Source: Comamonadaceae bacterium
GTDB taxonomy: Bacteria > Pseudomonadota > Gammaproteobacteria > Burkholderiales > Burkholderiaceae_C
Length of the DNA stretch: 64,000 bases
Direction: 5' to 3'
Assembly: GCA_009996515.1 (NCBI GenBank)
Contig: JAACZV010000009.1
Span: 1 to 64,000 of the forward strand
This document shows, piece by piece, positions 50,637 to 59,684 of this stretch. The notes below the pieces were generated by a model, which made no database searches, was not told the DNA's origin, and saw nothing but the letters and a program-made list of their open reading frames with translations. Each line of letters begins with the position of its first letter. The stretch's first letter is position 1. The translations under genes and the position numbers were made by a program.

Positions 50637-52033
50637 CAATGCCCCGCGGCGAAGGTCGCGTCCGGCTTCACGCGCTTGAGCTGGGCCAGCACGTCGTGCT
50701 GGATGCGCTCCAGCGCCTCGGGCGTGTGGCCCTCGAAGCGCAGCACCAGCACCGGCGTCGTGTTGGACGGGCGGATCAGGCCGAAGCCGTCCGGGAACTC
50801 GATGCGCAGGCCGTCGATGGTGACCAGCTCGCTGGCGCCGGGGAAATCGGCCAGCGTGACCAGCGCCTTGAGCTTCTGGACCACCTCGTGATGCTCGCCC
50901 TCGGCGCAGGGCACGTTGATCTCGGGCGTGTTGAAGCTGTTGGGCAGGCCGTTCAGCGTCGCGCTGGGGTCGGCGTCGCGGGACAGGATCTCCAGCATGC
51001 GGCCGGCCGTGTACATGGCGTCGTCGAAGCCGTACCAGCGCTCGTTGAAGAAGATGTGGCCCGACAACTCGCCGGCCATGGGCGCGCCGGTCTCCTTCAG
51101 CTTGGCCTTGGCCAGCGAATGGCCCGTCAGCCACATCAGCGGCTTGCCGCCATGCTGCTTGATCCAGGGGGCCAGGCGTTGCGTGCACTTGACGTCGAAG
51201 ATGATCTCGGCGCCCTGGTTGCGCTTCAGGATGTCGGCGGCCAGCAGCATGATCTGGCGGTCCGGCATGATCATCTGGCCGTCCTTGGTGACGATGCCGA
51301 GACGGTCGCCGTCGCCGTCGAAGGCCAGGCCCAGCTCGGCGTCGCAGGCATGGACGATGCGCTTGAGGTCCTCGAGGTTCTCGGGGCGGCTGGGGTCCGG
51401 ATGGTGGTTGGGGAAGTCGCCGTCCACCCTGGAGTAGATGTCGATGACCTCGCAGCCCAGCGCGCGCAGGATGGCCGGAGCCGAGGCGCCGGGAATGCCG
51501 TTGCCGCTGTCGACGACGACCTTCATGGGTCGGGCCAGCTTGCAGTCCCTGACGATGCGGGCCGTGTACTCGGCGACGATGTCCATCTGGCCCACCCGGC
51601 CCTTGCCGGTGGCGTAGTCCTCGGCCTCGATGCGGCGGCGCAGGCCCTGGATCTGCTCGCCGTAGACGGCAGCGCCCTGCAGCACCATCTTGAAGCCGTT
51701 GTAGTCCTTGGGGTTGTGGCTGCCGGTGACCATGATGCCGGACGTGCAGCCATGCTTGCCGCGCGTGGCGGCCACGTAATAGAGCATGGGCGTCGTCACG
51801 GCGCCGATGTCGACGACGTCCAGCCCGGTGGAGGCGATGCCGCGGATCAGCGCGGCGGAGAGGCCGGGGCCGGACAGGCGGCCGTCGCGGCCCACGGCCA
51901 CGGCCTTCTCGCCCAGGGCCTTGGCCTCGGTGCCGAAGGCGCGCCCCAGATGCTCGGCGAGCTCCTCGTTCAAGGTCTGGCCGACGACGCCGCGGATGTC
52001 ATAGGCCTTGAAGATGGACGCGTGGACCTGCAT
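50636..52033 (-). CDS. Phosphomannomutase/phosphoglucomutase (AlgC/ManB type)
   Basis: A 465-residue alpha-D-phosphohexomutase interconverting hexose 6- and 1-phosphates. The N-terminal FKAYDIRGVVG, the phosphoserine loop in VTGSHNPKDYNGFK, the metal loop FDGDGDRLG and the sugar loop GELSGHIFF, plus the C-terminal phosphate-binding RPSNTTPVL, are complete. It would supply mannose- and glucose-1-phosphate for LPS or exopolysaccharide, fitting its coupling to waaA. It also links to glycogen phosphorolysis products. The ATG at 52033 lies 135 bp from the divergent sensor kinase gene. Confidence 0.94.
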   Translation of the reverse strand: MQVHASIFKAYDIRGVVGQTLNEELAEHLGRAFGTEAKALGEKAVAVGRDGRLSGPGLSAALIRGIASTGLDVVDIGAVTTPMLYYVAATRGKHGCTSGIMVTGSHNPKDYNGFKMVLQGAAVYGEQIQGLRRRIEAEDYATGKGRVGQMDIVAEYTARIVRDCKLARPMKVVVDSGNGIPGASAPAILRALGCEVIDIYSRVDGDFPNHHPDPSRPENLEDLKRIVHACDAELGLAFDGDGDRLGIVTKDGQMIMPDRQIMLLAADILKRNQGAEIIFDVKCTQRLAPWIKQHGGKPLMWLTGHSLAKAKLKETGAPMAGELSGHIFFNERWYGFDDAMYTAGRMLEILSRDADPSATLNGLPNSFNTPEINVPCAEGEHHEVVQKLKALVTLADFPGASELVTIDGLRIEFPDGFGLIRPSNTTPVLVLRFEGHTPEALERIQHDVLAQLKRVKPDATFAAGH

Positions 52034-52168
52034 GGATGCCTCGGTGGATTAGGGTTTGAAAAGCGCGGCGGATTGTAGGCAGGGCCGGCCTCGCCGTTCG
52101 TCGCGCCGGCCGTCGATCCGTCGCCCGCCACCGCGGGCGAGCGCCGCCCCTTCCTAAACTCGCGCCCC

Positions 52169-53308
52169 ATGACATGGACAGGAGAGTTCCGGCAGGCCTT
52201 GCGCAACCAGCATCGCCTGATGAAGCAGCGGCCCGACCGCCTGCGCGTGCGGCTGCTGATCTACGTAGGCTGGTTCTTGCTGTTCGGCCTGAGCTTCGCC
52301 GTCGTCAACGGCGTGCAGAACGGCCGGCTGGGCTCGGCCGGCTGGTGGCGCAACGACCTGCCCGGCCACATGCTCGTGAGCCTGTGCGTGACGCTGTGCT
52401 TCGCCGCCGGCTATCGCGGCTTCGAGAGGCTGGCGCCGCAGCGCTGGCTGGACGCCATCACCGGCTGGCGCGACTGGCGCTCGGGCCTGTTCTTCGCGAC
52501 GCTGTCCATCGCCTGCTCGCTGCTGGGCCTGCTCATAGGCTTTGCCGCCGTGGGCACCATCTGGGGACGGCAGGAGGTCTTGCTGCGGCTGGTGTCCAAG
52601 CCCAGCTTCTGGGCCGAGTTCATGCTGATCTCCGTCATCATCACGGCCGTCGTCAGCCTGCGCTACCGCGCGCGCTGGAAGCAGGAGGCCTTGCAGGCCC
52701 GCGTCACCGAGGCCCAGCTCAAGCTGCTGCAGGGCCAGATCGAGCCGCATTTCCTGTTCAACACGCTGGCCAATGTGCAAAGCCTCATCGACTTCGACCC
52801 CGAACGGGCCAAGCTGATGCTGGAGCGCTTCACCGACTATCTGCGCGCCAGCCTTGGCCAACTGCGCGGCGAGTCGACGACGCTGGCCCAGGAGTTCGCC
52901 ATGCTGGACGCCTATCTCGCGCTGATGCAGCTGCGCATGGGCGAGCGCTTGCGCGTGGAGCACCGCCTGCCGCCCGAACTGGCCGGCTTCGCCGTGCCGC
53001 CGCTGCTGCTGCAGCCGCTGGTGGAGAACGCCATCCACCACGGGCTGGAGCCCCAGGTGCAGGGCGGTACCGTCGTCGTCAGCGCGGCCCAGGCCGACGG
53101 CCGCCTGGTGCTGCGGGTCGAGGACGACGGCCAGGGGCTGGACGGCCCGCGCCGGCGCGGCGGCAATGGCGTGGCCCTGGCCAACATCCGCGAACGCCTC
53201 GCCGCCCGCTTCGGCCCCGCCGCCACGCTGGCCCTGCTGCCGCGCGACGGCGGCGGCACGCTGGCCCGCATCGACATCCCGCTCTCTTCCTTCAACGACA
53301 CGCCATGA
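52169..53308 (+). CDS. LytS/AlgZ-type sensor histidine kinase
   Basis: A 379-residue membrane kinase with four predicted membrane segments (about 28-48, 68-86, 108-130 and 146-163) and no large periplasmic domain. The His_kinase domain (PF06580 type) carries the phosphoacceptor in EPHFLFNTL at H194, followed by an HATPase domain with PLVENAIHHGLEP (N box) and DDGQGL, GNGVALANIRERL (G boxes). It overlaps the response-regulator gene by ATGA. The signal is unknown; AlgZ of Pseudomonas, of this class, controls surface traits. Confidence 0.92.
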   Translation: MTWTGEFRQALRNQHRLMKQRPDRLRVRLLIYVGWFLLFGLSFAVVNGVQNGRLGSAGWWRNDLPGHMLVSLCVTLCFAAGYRGFERLAPQRWLDAITGWRDWRSGLFFATLSIACSLLGLLIGFAAVGTIWGRQEVLLRLVSKPSFWAEFMLISVIITAVVSLRYRARWKQEALQARVTEAQLKLLQGQIEPHFLFNTLANVQSLIDFDPERAKLMLERFTDYLRASLGQLRGESTTLAQEFAMLDAYLALMQLRMGERLRVEHRLPPELAGFAVPPLLLQPLVENAIHHGLEPQVQGGTVVVSAAQADGRLVLRVEDDGQGLDGPRRRGGNGVALANIRERLAARFGPAATLALLPRDGGGTLARIDIPLSSFNDTP

Positions 53309-54048
53309 CGACCGCCCTCATCGCCGACGACGAACCCCATCTCGCGCAATACCTGAAGACGCAGCTGGCCCAGGCCTGGCCCGAGCTCGACATCGTCAAG
53401 GTCGCCGCCAACGGTGACGAGGCGGCCGCGGCCATCGCCGCGCTGGAGCCCGACCTGGCCTTCCTGGACATCCAGATGCCCGGCCTGACCGGCCTGGAGG
53501 TGGCCCAGGGCATAGAGGGCGCGACGCGCGTCGTCTTCGTGACGGCCTATGACCAGTACGCCGTCGAGGCCTTCGAGGCCCGGGCCGTCGACTACCTGCT
53601 CAAGCCGCTGAAGGCCGAGCGTCTGGCCGCCTGCGTCGCCCGGCTGCGCCAGGCGCCTTCCACGGACGAAGGCGCGCTGGCCGAGACCTTGAAGCGGCTG
53701 CTGCCTGCCGCCGCCGCACCGGCCCGGCTGCGCTATGTGCGGGCCGCCCAGGGCGAGCTGATGCACCAGATCCCGGTCGGCGACGTGCTGTTCTTCCATG
53801 CCGACGACAAATACACCGTCGTGCAGACGGCGACGGCCGAGCACCTGATCCGCACGCCCATCTTCGAGCTGGCCGGCCAGCTGGACCCCGAGCAGTTCTG
53901 GCAGGTCCATCGCTCCACCATCATCAACCTCGACCACCTCGCCGGCACGCGCCGCGACGAGGCCAGCCGGCTCTTCGTCCGCGTCCGCGGCCACGCCCGC
54001 GAATTGCCCGTCAGCCGCGCCTACGTCCACCTCTTCAAGGCCATGTGA
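53305..54048 (+). CDS. LytTR-family response regulator (AlgR-like)
   Basis: A 247-residue regulator. The receiver domain (1-120) has acidic DDE near 8-10, phosphoacceptor D55 in LAFLDIQMPG, T in FVTAYDQYA and K in DYLLKPLK. A LytTR DNA-binding domain occupies about 140-245 (IPVGDVLFFHADDKYTVVQT ... FWQVHRSTIINLDHLAG). The pair with the upstream kinase is coupled by ATGA. Possible targets include the divergent phosphohexomutase-waaA genes, by analogy to AlgR control of algC; this is inference. Confidence 0.93.
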   Translation: MTTALIADDEPHLAQYLKTQLAQAWPELDIVKVAANGDEAAAAIAALEPDLAFLDIQMPGLTGLEVAQGIEGATRVVFVTAYDQYAVEAFEARAVDYLLKPLKAERLAACVARLRQAPSTDEGALAETLKRLLPAAAAPARLRYVRAAQGELMHQIPVGDVLFFHADDKYTVVQTATAEHLIRTPIFELAGQLDPEQFWQVHRSTIINLDHLAGTRRDEASRLFVRVRGHARELPVSRAYVHLFKAM

Positions 54049-54113
54049 GCGGTCGGCAGGGGCATGTCCGGAAACTGCCAGGATCTGGCAGGGGCGGGTC
54101 CTAGACTGGCTGC

Positions 54114-55577
54114 ATGTCGTCCGAGTTCCTGCCCCCCGATGCGGCCTACGCCGCCCTGCAAGCGCGCGACGCGCGCTTCGACGGGCGGCTCTTCGTGGGC
54201 GTCACGTCCACCGGCATCTACTGCCGCCCCGTCTGCCGCGTGCGCCTGCCGCGGCGCGAGAACTGCCGCTTCTTCCCGACGGCCGCCCAGGCCGAGGCGG
54301 CAGCGTTTCGCCCCTGCATGAAATGCCGGCCCGAGCTGGCGCCGCGCCCCCTCGCGTGGACGACGACGGACGCCTCGCGCACGCTGGCCGCCCAGGCCGC
54401 CGCGTGGCTGGACGCCTGCGACGACGCCGAGGCCAGCGTCGAGCAGCTCGCCGCCCACCTGGGCATCACGAGCCGCCACCTGCGCCGCATCTTCCAGGCC
54501 GAGCACGGCGTGTCGCCGCTGCAATACCTGCAGACGCGCCGGCTCCTGCTGGCCAAGGCCTTGCTGACCGACAGTACGCTGCCCGTGCAGGAAGTGGCCT
54601 ACGCGGCCGGCTTCGCCAGCCTGCGCCGCTTCAATGCTGCCTTCGTCGAGCATTACCGGCTGCAGCCGACGGCCCTTCGTCGAGTCGGGCGTGAGGGCGG
54701 TGGAGCGGGGCCGGCGTCGCGGCTGCGGCTGGCCTATCGCCAGCCCTACGACGTGGCCGGCGTGCTGGCCTTCCTGGCGCCGCGCGCCGTCGCCGGCGTC
54801 GAGGTCGTGGGCGACGCCGGCATCACCCGCACGCTGGCCCTGACCCATGCCGGCCGGCGCCATGCCGGCTGGCTGCGCGTGAGGTTCGACAAGGCCGGCG
54901 AGGTGGGCGTCGAGCTGTCGCCCGCGCTGTGGCCGGCCGCCGGCTCGCTGCTGCCGCTGGTGCGCCGCTGGCTGGATCTGGATGCCGACCCGCAGGCCAT
55001 CGCCGCCGCTCTGGGCGAGGGCGCCGTGCCGGGCCAGCGCCTGCCGGGCTGCGTGGACCGTTTCGAGCTGGCCGTGCGGGCCGTACTGGGCCAGCAGGTC
55101 ACCGTCGCCGCGGCGCGCACGCTGGCGGGCCGCTTCGTCGAACGCTTTGGTGAAGCGCTGCCGGATGCCCCCGATGGCTGCGGCCGGCTCTTCCCCACGC
55201 CCGAACGCATCGCCGCCGCGACGCGCGACGACATCGCGTCGCTGGGCATCATCGGCCGCCGCGCCGACAGCCTCGTCGCGCTGGCCCAGGCCTGGCCCGG
55301 GCTGGCGTTCGCGCGCCGCGAGGGCGGGCCCGAGGCCGCGGCGGACGAGCTGACGCGGATCCCCGGCATCGGCCCCTGGACGGCGAGCTACATGCTGATG
55401 CGCGGCTGGAGCTGGCCCGACATGTTCCCGCCCGGCGACGTCGTGCTGCGCAAGGCCTTGAGCGCCCACGCCGATCCGCAGGGCCCGCTGCTGCCGCCCA
55501 AGGCCTATCTCGCCGCCGCGGAGCGCTGGCGGCCCTTCCGCAGCTACGCCGTCCTGCATCTCTGGAGACATTCATGA
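54114..55577 (+). CDS. alkA: Ada-N/AraC/AlkA fusion: regulator and 3-methyladenine DNA glycosylase II
   Basis: A 487-residue fusion. Residues 1-75 are an Ada N-terminal zinc domain with C37, C41, C68 and C71 spaced exactly as in Ada (38, 42, 69, 72), so C37 could accept methyl from phosphotriesters. Residues about 85-190 are an AraC helix-turn-helix pair (VEQLAAHLGITSRHLRRIF). From about 205 follow an AlkA N-terminal domain and an HhH-GPD glycosylase with LTRIPGIGPWTASYM and the catalytic Asp in MFPPGDVVLRKAL. It excises alkylated bases and probably senses methylation. It overlaps ogt by ATGA. Confidence 0.93.
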   Translation: MSSEFLPPDAAYAALQARDARFDGRLFVGVTSTGIYCRPVCRVRLPRRENCRFFPTAAQAEAAAFRPCMKCRPELAPRPLAWTTTDASRTLAAQAAAWLDACDDAEASVEQLAAHLGITSRHLRRIFQAEHGVSPLQYLQTRRLLLAKALLTDSTLPVQEVAYAAGFASLRRFNAAFVEHYRLQPTALRRVGREGGGAGPASRLRLAYRQPYDVAGVLAFLAPRAVAGVEVVGDAGITRTLALTHAGRRHAGWLRVRFDKAGEVGVELSPALWPAAGSLLPLVRRWLDLDADPQAIAAALGEGAVPGQRLPGCVDRFELAVRAVLGQQVTVAAARTLAGRFVERFGEALPDAPDGCGRLFPTPERIAAATRDDIASLGIIGRRADSLVALAQAWPGLAFARREGGPEAAADELTRIPGIGPWTASYMLMRGWSWPDMFPPGDVVLRKALSAHADPQGPLLPPKAYLAAAERWRPFRSYAVLHLWRHS

Positions 55578-56068
55578 ACACCCGGCATCACATCCTGCAG
55601 CGCCGCATCGCGACGCCCCTGGGCCCGCTGACGGCCGCGCGCAGCGCCGCGGGCCTGTCGGGCCTGTGGTTCGACGGCCAGAAACACCACCCCGGCACGC
55701 TGGACCTGCCCCATGACGATGGCAGCGACGCCGTGCTGTCGGCCACCGAGGCCGCACTGAAGGCCTATTTCGGCGGCCAGCCCTTCGCGATGCCGCCGCT
55801 GGACCCGGCCGGCACGGCCTTCCAGCGCGAGGTCTGGCGGGCGCTGCTGGCCATCGCGCCGGGCGCGTCCGACACCTACGGCCAGCTGGCACGGCGCCTG
55901 GGCCGCGCGCAGGCCGCACGCGCGCTGGGCGCGGCCGTGGGCCGCAACCCCATCTCCATCCTCATTCCCTGCCACCGCGTCGTCGGCGCCGACGGCTCGC
56001 TGACCGGCTATGCCGGCGGGCTGGAGCGCAAGCGCGCGCTGCTGCGCCTGGAGAATGACGCCGCATGA
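55574..56068 (+). CDS. ogt: Methylated-DNA--protein-cysteine methyltransferase
   Basis: A 164-residue suicide enzyme that removes methyl groups from O6-methylguanine. The active site is C133 in ILIPCHRVVG, preceded by the helix-turn-helix TYGQLARRLGRAQAARALGAA with the arginine finger. It is translationally coupled to the Ada-AraC-AlkA gene upstream and to the EamA gene downstream, both by ATGA overlaps. Together with the fusion protein it covers the functions that E. coli Ada and AlkA split differently. Confidence 0.95.
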   Translation: MNTRHHILQRRIATPLGPLTAARSAAGLSGLWFDGQKHHPGTLDLPHDDGSDAVLSATEAALKAYFGGQPFAMPPLDPAGTAFQREVWRALLAIAPGASDTYGQLARRLGRAQAARALGAAVGRNPISILIPCHRVVGADGSLTGYAGGLERKRALLRLENDAA

Positions 56069-56946
56069 AGACTTTCGACATCGGCGAGCTGGTACTGCTC
56101 GCGGCGCTATGGGGCGCGTCCTTCCTGTTCATGCGCCTGGGCGCCCATGAGTTCGGCCCCATCGTGCTGGCGGCCGTGCGTGTGGGCCTGGCCAGCGTCA
56201 TGCTGATCCCGCTGCTGGCTTCGCGGGGCCAGCTGAGCGCGCTGCGCACGCACTGGAAGGGCCTGCTGCTGGTCGGCGCGCTGAACAGCGCCATCCCGTT
56301 CGCGCTGTTCTCGTTCGCGGCGCTGTCCATCACGGCGGGCCTGTCCAGCATCGTCAACGCGACGACGCCGCTGTGGACGGCCCTGGTCGCCTTCGTCTGG
56401 CTGCGCCAGGGGCTCACGCCGCTGCGCGTGCTGGGCCTGGTCATCGGCTTTGCCGGCGTCGCCTTCCTGGCCTGGGACAAGGCCAGCTTCAAGCCCGGCG
56501 CGGACCACAGCGGACTGCTGGCGCTGCTGGCCTGCGCGGCGGCTACCTTCTGCTACGGCGTGGCGGCGAACGCGACGCGGCGCTATCTCGCCGGCGTGTC
56601 GCCGCTGGCCGTGGCCACCGGCAGCCAGTTCAGCGCGGCGCTGCTGCTGGCGCTGCCGGCCGCCTGGCTGTGGCCGGCCGCCATGCCCGGCGGCGTGGCC
56701 TGGGGTGCCGCGCTGGCGCTGGCGGCGCTGTGCACGGCGCTGGCCTACATCCTCTACTTCCGGCTGATGGGCCGCGTGGGGCCCACCAACGCCGTGTCCG
56801 TGACCTTCCTGATTCCGCTGTTCGCCATCCTGTGGGGCGCGCTCTTTCTGGGCGAGGCGGTCACGGCGCAGATGGTGGCCGGCGGCGCCATCGTGCTGGT
56901 GGGCATCGCGCTGGCGCTGGGGCTGGTGGGGCCCAGGCGGCGCTGA
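56065..56946 (+). CDS. EamA/DMT-family transporter
   Basis: A 293-residue inner-membrane protein with ten predicted membrane helices arranged as two EamA repeats (LVLLAALWGASFLFMRLGAH; the second from about 150, LLALLACAAATFCYGVAAN). Family members export amino acids or small metabolites; the substrate is unknown. It is coupled to ogt by ATGA and ends the repair operon, though a link to alkylation repair is not evident. Confidence 0.9.
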   Translation: MKTFDIGELVLLAALWGASFLFMRLGAHEFGPIVLAAVRVGLASVMLIPLLASRGQLSALRTHWKGLLLVGALNSAIPFALFSFAALSITAGLSSIVNATTPLWTALVAFVWLRQGLTPLRVLGLVIGFAGVAFLAWDKASFKPGADHSGLLALLACAAATFCYGVAANATRRYLAGVSPLAVATGSQFSAALLLALPAAWLWPAAMPGGVAWGAALALAALCTALAYILYFRLMGRVGPTNAVSVTFLIPLFAILWGALFLGEAVTAQMVAGGAIVLVGIALALGLVGPRRR

Positions 56947-56954
56947 GGCAGCGA

Positions 56955-56972
56955 CCCAGGGATTTCCCTGGG
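56955..56972. terminator. Short hairpin after the EamA gene
   Basis: CCCAGGG (56955-56961) pairs with CCCTGGG (56966-56972) around ATTT, 8 bp after the stop codon. There is no T-run, so termination is possible but unproven. Confidence 0.35.
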
Positions 56973-57048
56973 CGCCGCGGCGGGCGGAGCGGACGGTGTT
57001 AGGGTGCGCGCCGAGATTGGTAGCGCAACCAAGCATCCCGGAGGCCGC

Positions 57049-58878
57049 ATGAACCTGTTCCTTCCGCTGCGCCGCTGGGCCGGCGCCCTGGGCCTGATCG
57101 CCGCACAGCTGCCGGGCCTGCCCGCCGTCGCCCAGCCCTCGGGCGGCCCTTACGGCCCCGTGCCGCAGCGCTACGCCGTGCCCCAGGCGGCCCATGTCTA
57201 CTTCGTTGCACCTGACGGGAAGGCAGCGGCGCCGGGCACGTCGCTCGCCGCGCCCACGTCCATCGAGGCGGCCGTCGCGCGCGTCGTCAGCGGCGACGCC
57301 ATCGTGCTGCGCGGCGGCACCTACCGCACCGGCGGGCTGCAGATCAACCAGGGCGTCACGATCCAGCCCTATCTGGACGAAGTGCCGGTGCTCAAGGGCA
57401 CGCGGGTGGCGACCGAATGGCAGCGCCTCGGCCCCAAGCTCTGGCGCACCCGATGGGCCACGCTGTTCCCGGCGCGACCGCTGGGCTGGTGGCAGCGCGA
57501 TCGCGAGGGCATGCTGACGCCGCTGCACCGCTTCAACAACGACATGGTCTTCATCGACGGCGAGGCGCTGCAGACCGCCGGCTGGGAGGGCGAGGTCGAC
57601 GCCCGCCGCTTCTACGTGGACTACGAGCAGGGCCATGTCTACATAGGCACCGATCCCAGTGGCCGCACGGTGGAGATCACCGCCCACGACATCGCGCTGC
57701 ACCGCCCCTCGCGGCCGGTGCACGGCAAGGCCTCGGACCGCAAGGGCCCGGTGCTGCGCGGCCTGACGTTCACGCAGTACGCCTACCGCGCCATCGACAT
57801 CGAGGGCAGGAAGCCGTCGACGCCGGTGTCCGAGGAACCCACCGACGACCCGGTGGGCCCGTCGCCGGAAAGCGAGCATGGCAAGGAAGTCGTCGGCACG
57901 CGGCTGGAGAACGTCACCATCACGCACTGCTCGCGCGTGGCCGGCTACTTCCGCGGCGACGGCCTGGTCATTCGCAACTCGCTGGTCAGCGACACCGGCA
58001 CGGAGGGTATCTACGTCATCGGCTCGTCGGACGTGCTGCTGGAGCGCAACCTGATCCGGCGCAACAACGTCCGGCAGCTGACCGGCTACTACCCGGCCGC
58101 CGTGAAGATCTTCAACCAGTCGCACCGCGTCACGGTGCGCGACAACCTCGTCATCGAGCAGCCGCATTCCAACGGCGTCTGGTGGGACGTGGGCAACCGC
58201 GACGGCGTCTTCGTCAACAACCACGTGGAGGGCACGCAGGCCGGCCTGTTCTTCGAGATCTCCAGGGGCGTGACGGTGGCCGGCAACGTGTTCGTCAACA
58301 ACCAGCAGGGCGTGCGCGTGCTGAACAGCGCGGGCGCGAAGCTGCTGCACAACACGTTCGTCAATTCGCCGGTGCTGATCGACCGCAATGAACGCAGCGC
58401 CCAGGGTGACCATTTCGGCTGGCATCCGCAGACGGGGCCGGACGTGCACGAGCGCGTGGGCCATGTCTTCGCGGCCAACCTGCTGGTGGCTGACGCCGCG
58501 CTGCAGGGGCCGCTGTTGCGCTTCGAGCAGTCGCCGGCCACCTGCCGCAAGGTCACGGCGGCCATGGCGGAGCGGGTCGACGGCAACGTCTACATCCGTC
58601 CGGGCCGCGACCAGCCATTGCTCAGCTGGGCGCCCATGCCCGGCATGCCCTGCCAGGCCAGCTTCGCCGGCCTGGACGAGTTCCGCCAGGCCGTGCCGGG
58701 CGTGGAGGCGCGGGGCAGGGCGCTGACGCCGGCCGGCGGCGCCGTGTTCCGCAGCCCCGAACTGCGCCGCTTCGAGCTGGCCCGCGTGCCGGAAGGCGTG
58801 CAGCCGCTGCCGGTGCCGGCCGACCTGCGCAAGCTGATGGGCTGGACGGCCGACGCCCATCTGCCCGGCGCCTACTAG
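57049..58878 (+). CDS. Secreted right-handed beta-helix protein
   Basis: A 609-residue exported protein. The signal peptide (about 1-29, ending GLPAVAQP) is preceded by GGAGG before the ATG at 57049. A DUF1565-like entry segment (YFVAPDGKAAAPGTSLAAP, VVSGDAIVLRGGTYRTGGL) leads into parallel beta-helix coils at about 275-470 (LENVTITHCSRVAGYFRGDGLVI, LLERNLIRRNNV, VTVRDNLVIEQPHSNGV, VTVAGNVFVNNQQGVRV). A proline/glutamate-rich break (about 260-290, EEPTDDPVGPSPESEH) interrupts the helix. Such folds belong to polysaccharide lyases, epimerases and surface proteins; a substrate cannot be named. It is convergent with the sen/phn genes. Confidence 0.78.
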   Translation: MNLFLPLRRWAGALGLIAAQLPGLPAVAQPSGGPYGPVPQRYAVPQAAHVYFVAPDGKAAAPGTSLAAPTSIEAAVARVVSGDAIVLRGGTYRTGGLQINQGVTIQPYLDEVPVLKGTRVATEWQRLGPKLWRTRWATLFPARPLGWWQRDREGMLTPLHRFNNDMVFIDGEALQTAGWEGEVDARRFYVDYEQGHVYIGTDPSGRTVEITAHDIALHRPSRPVHGKASDRKGPVLRGLTFTQYAYRAIDIEGRKPSTPVSEEPTDDPVGPSPESEHGKEVVGTRLENVTITHCSRVAGYFRGDGLVIRNSLVSDTGTEGIYVIGSSDVLLERNLIRRNNVRQLTGYYPAAVKIFNQSHRVTVRDNLVIEQPHSNGVWWDVGNRDGVFVNNHVEGTQAGLFFEISRGVTVAGNVFVNNQQGVRVLNSAGAKLLHNTFVNSPVLIDRNERSAQGDHFGWHPQTGPDVHERVGHVFAANLLVADAALQGPLLRFEQSPATCRKVTAAMAERVDGNVYIRPGRDQPLLSWAPMPGMPCQASFAGLDEFRQAVPGVEARGRALTPAGGAVFRSPELRRFELARVPEGVQPLPVPADLRKLMGWTADAHLPGAY

Positions 58879-58885
58879 GCCGGCC

Positions 58886-59680
58886 TCAACGCGTCATCCA
58901 GCGCCGCAGCGCGAAGCTGGCGCCGTCCACCAGCGCGACCAGGGCCAGCATCGCGATCAGCACGGTGGCCGTCTTGTTCATCTGGAACAGGCCCATGTGG
59001 AACATCAAGAGCTGGCCCAGGCCGCCGGCGCCGACGACGCCCAGCACGGCGGCGGCGCGGATGTTGTTCTCCCAGCGGTACAGCGTGTAGCTCATCAGCT
59101 GCGGCAGCACCTGCGGCAGCGTCGCGTAGAGGAACACACGCATCGCCCCCGCGCCCTGCGCGCGCAGCGCGGCACCGGCGCCGGGCGGCGCGTTCTCTAT
59201 CGCCTCGGCGAACAGCCGGCCCAGCACGCCGCTGGTGTGGATGGCCAGGGCCAGCGTACCGGCGAACGGCCCCAGGCCCGCGCTGATGAGCAGCAGCGCG
59301 GCCCAGACCAGCTCCGGCACGGAGCGCAGCGCATTGAGCAGCAGCCGCGCCAGGCCGCGGCCCAGCCTCAGCTGGCTGGCGGGCAAGGCCATCGCCACGC
59401 CGGCCAGCGCCGCCAGCAGCGTGCCTAGCGCGGACATGGCCAGCGTCTCCCAGGCGCCCGCCACCACCTTGGCGACGAAGCCGGGGTCGAGATCGGGCGG
59501 GAAGAACTCGCGCAGGAAGCGGCCCATGCTGACCAGGGCCTCGCCGGAGAAGAAGCTCGCCAGCTTCAGGTCCAGCGACGCGAAGCTGGCGACGACCAGG
59601 GCCAGCACGCCGGCCACCAGCCAGCAGGCCCGGCAGCGGACGCTGAACAGCGGCGGGGGCAGTGGGCGCGCGGGCTTCAT
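58886..59680 (-). CDS. PhnE-type ABC transporter permease (second of two)
   Basis: A 264-residue inner-membrane permease of the phosphonate/phosphite (PhnE/PtxC) family with about six membrane helices and the conserved RSVPELVWAALLLISAGLGPFAGTLALAIH and YTLYRWENNIRAAAVLGVVGAGGLGQ blocks. It pairs with the upstream PhnE-like gene (4 bp gap) and the PhnC-like ATPase. No PhnD binding protein is present beside it. It is the last gene of a run that begins with senA, so the transporter may serve selenium or selenoneine handling rather than phosphonates. Confidence 0.88.
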   Translation of the reverse strand: MKPARPLPPPLFSVRCRACWLVAGVLALVVASFASLDLKLASFFSGEALVSMGRFLREFFPPDLDPGFVAKVVAGAWETLAMSALGTLLAALAGVAMALPASQLRLGRGLARLLLNALRSVPELVWAALLLISAGLGPFAGTLALAIHTSGVLGRLFAEAIENAPPGAGAALRAQGAGAMRVFLYATLPQVLPQLMSYTLYRWENNIRAAAVLGVVGAGGLGQLLMFHMGLFQMNKTATVLIAMLALVALVDGASFALRRWMTR

Positions 59681-59684
59681 CGCA

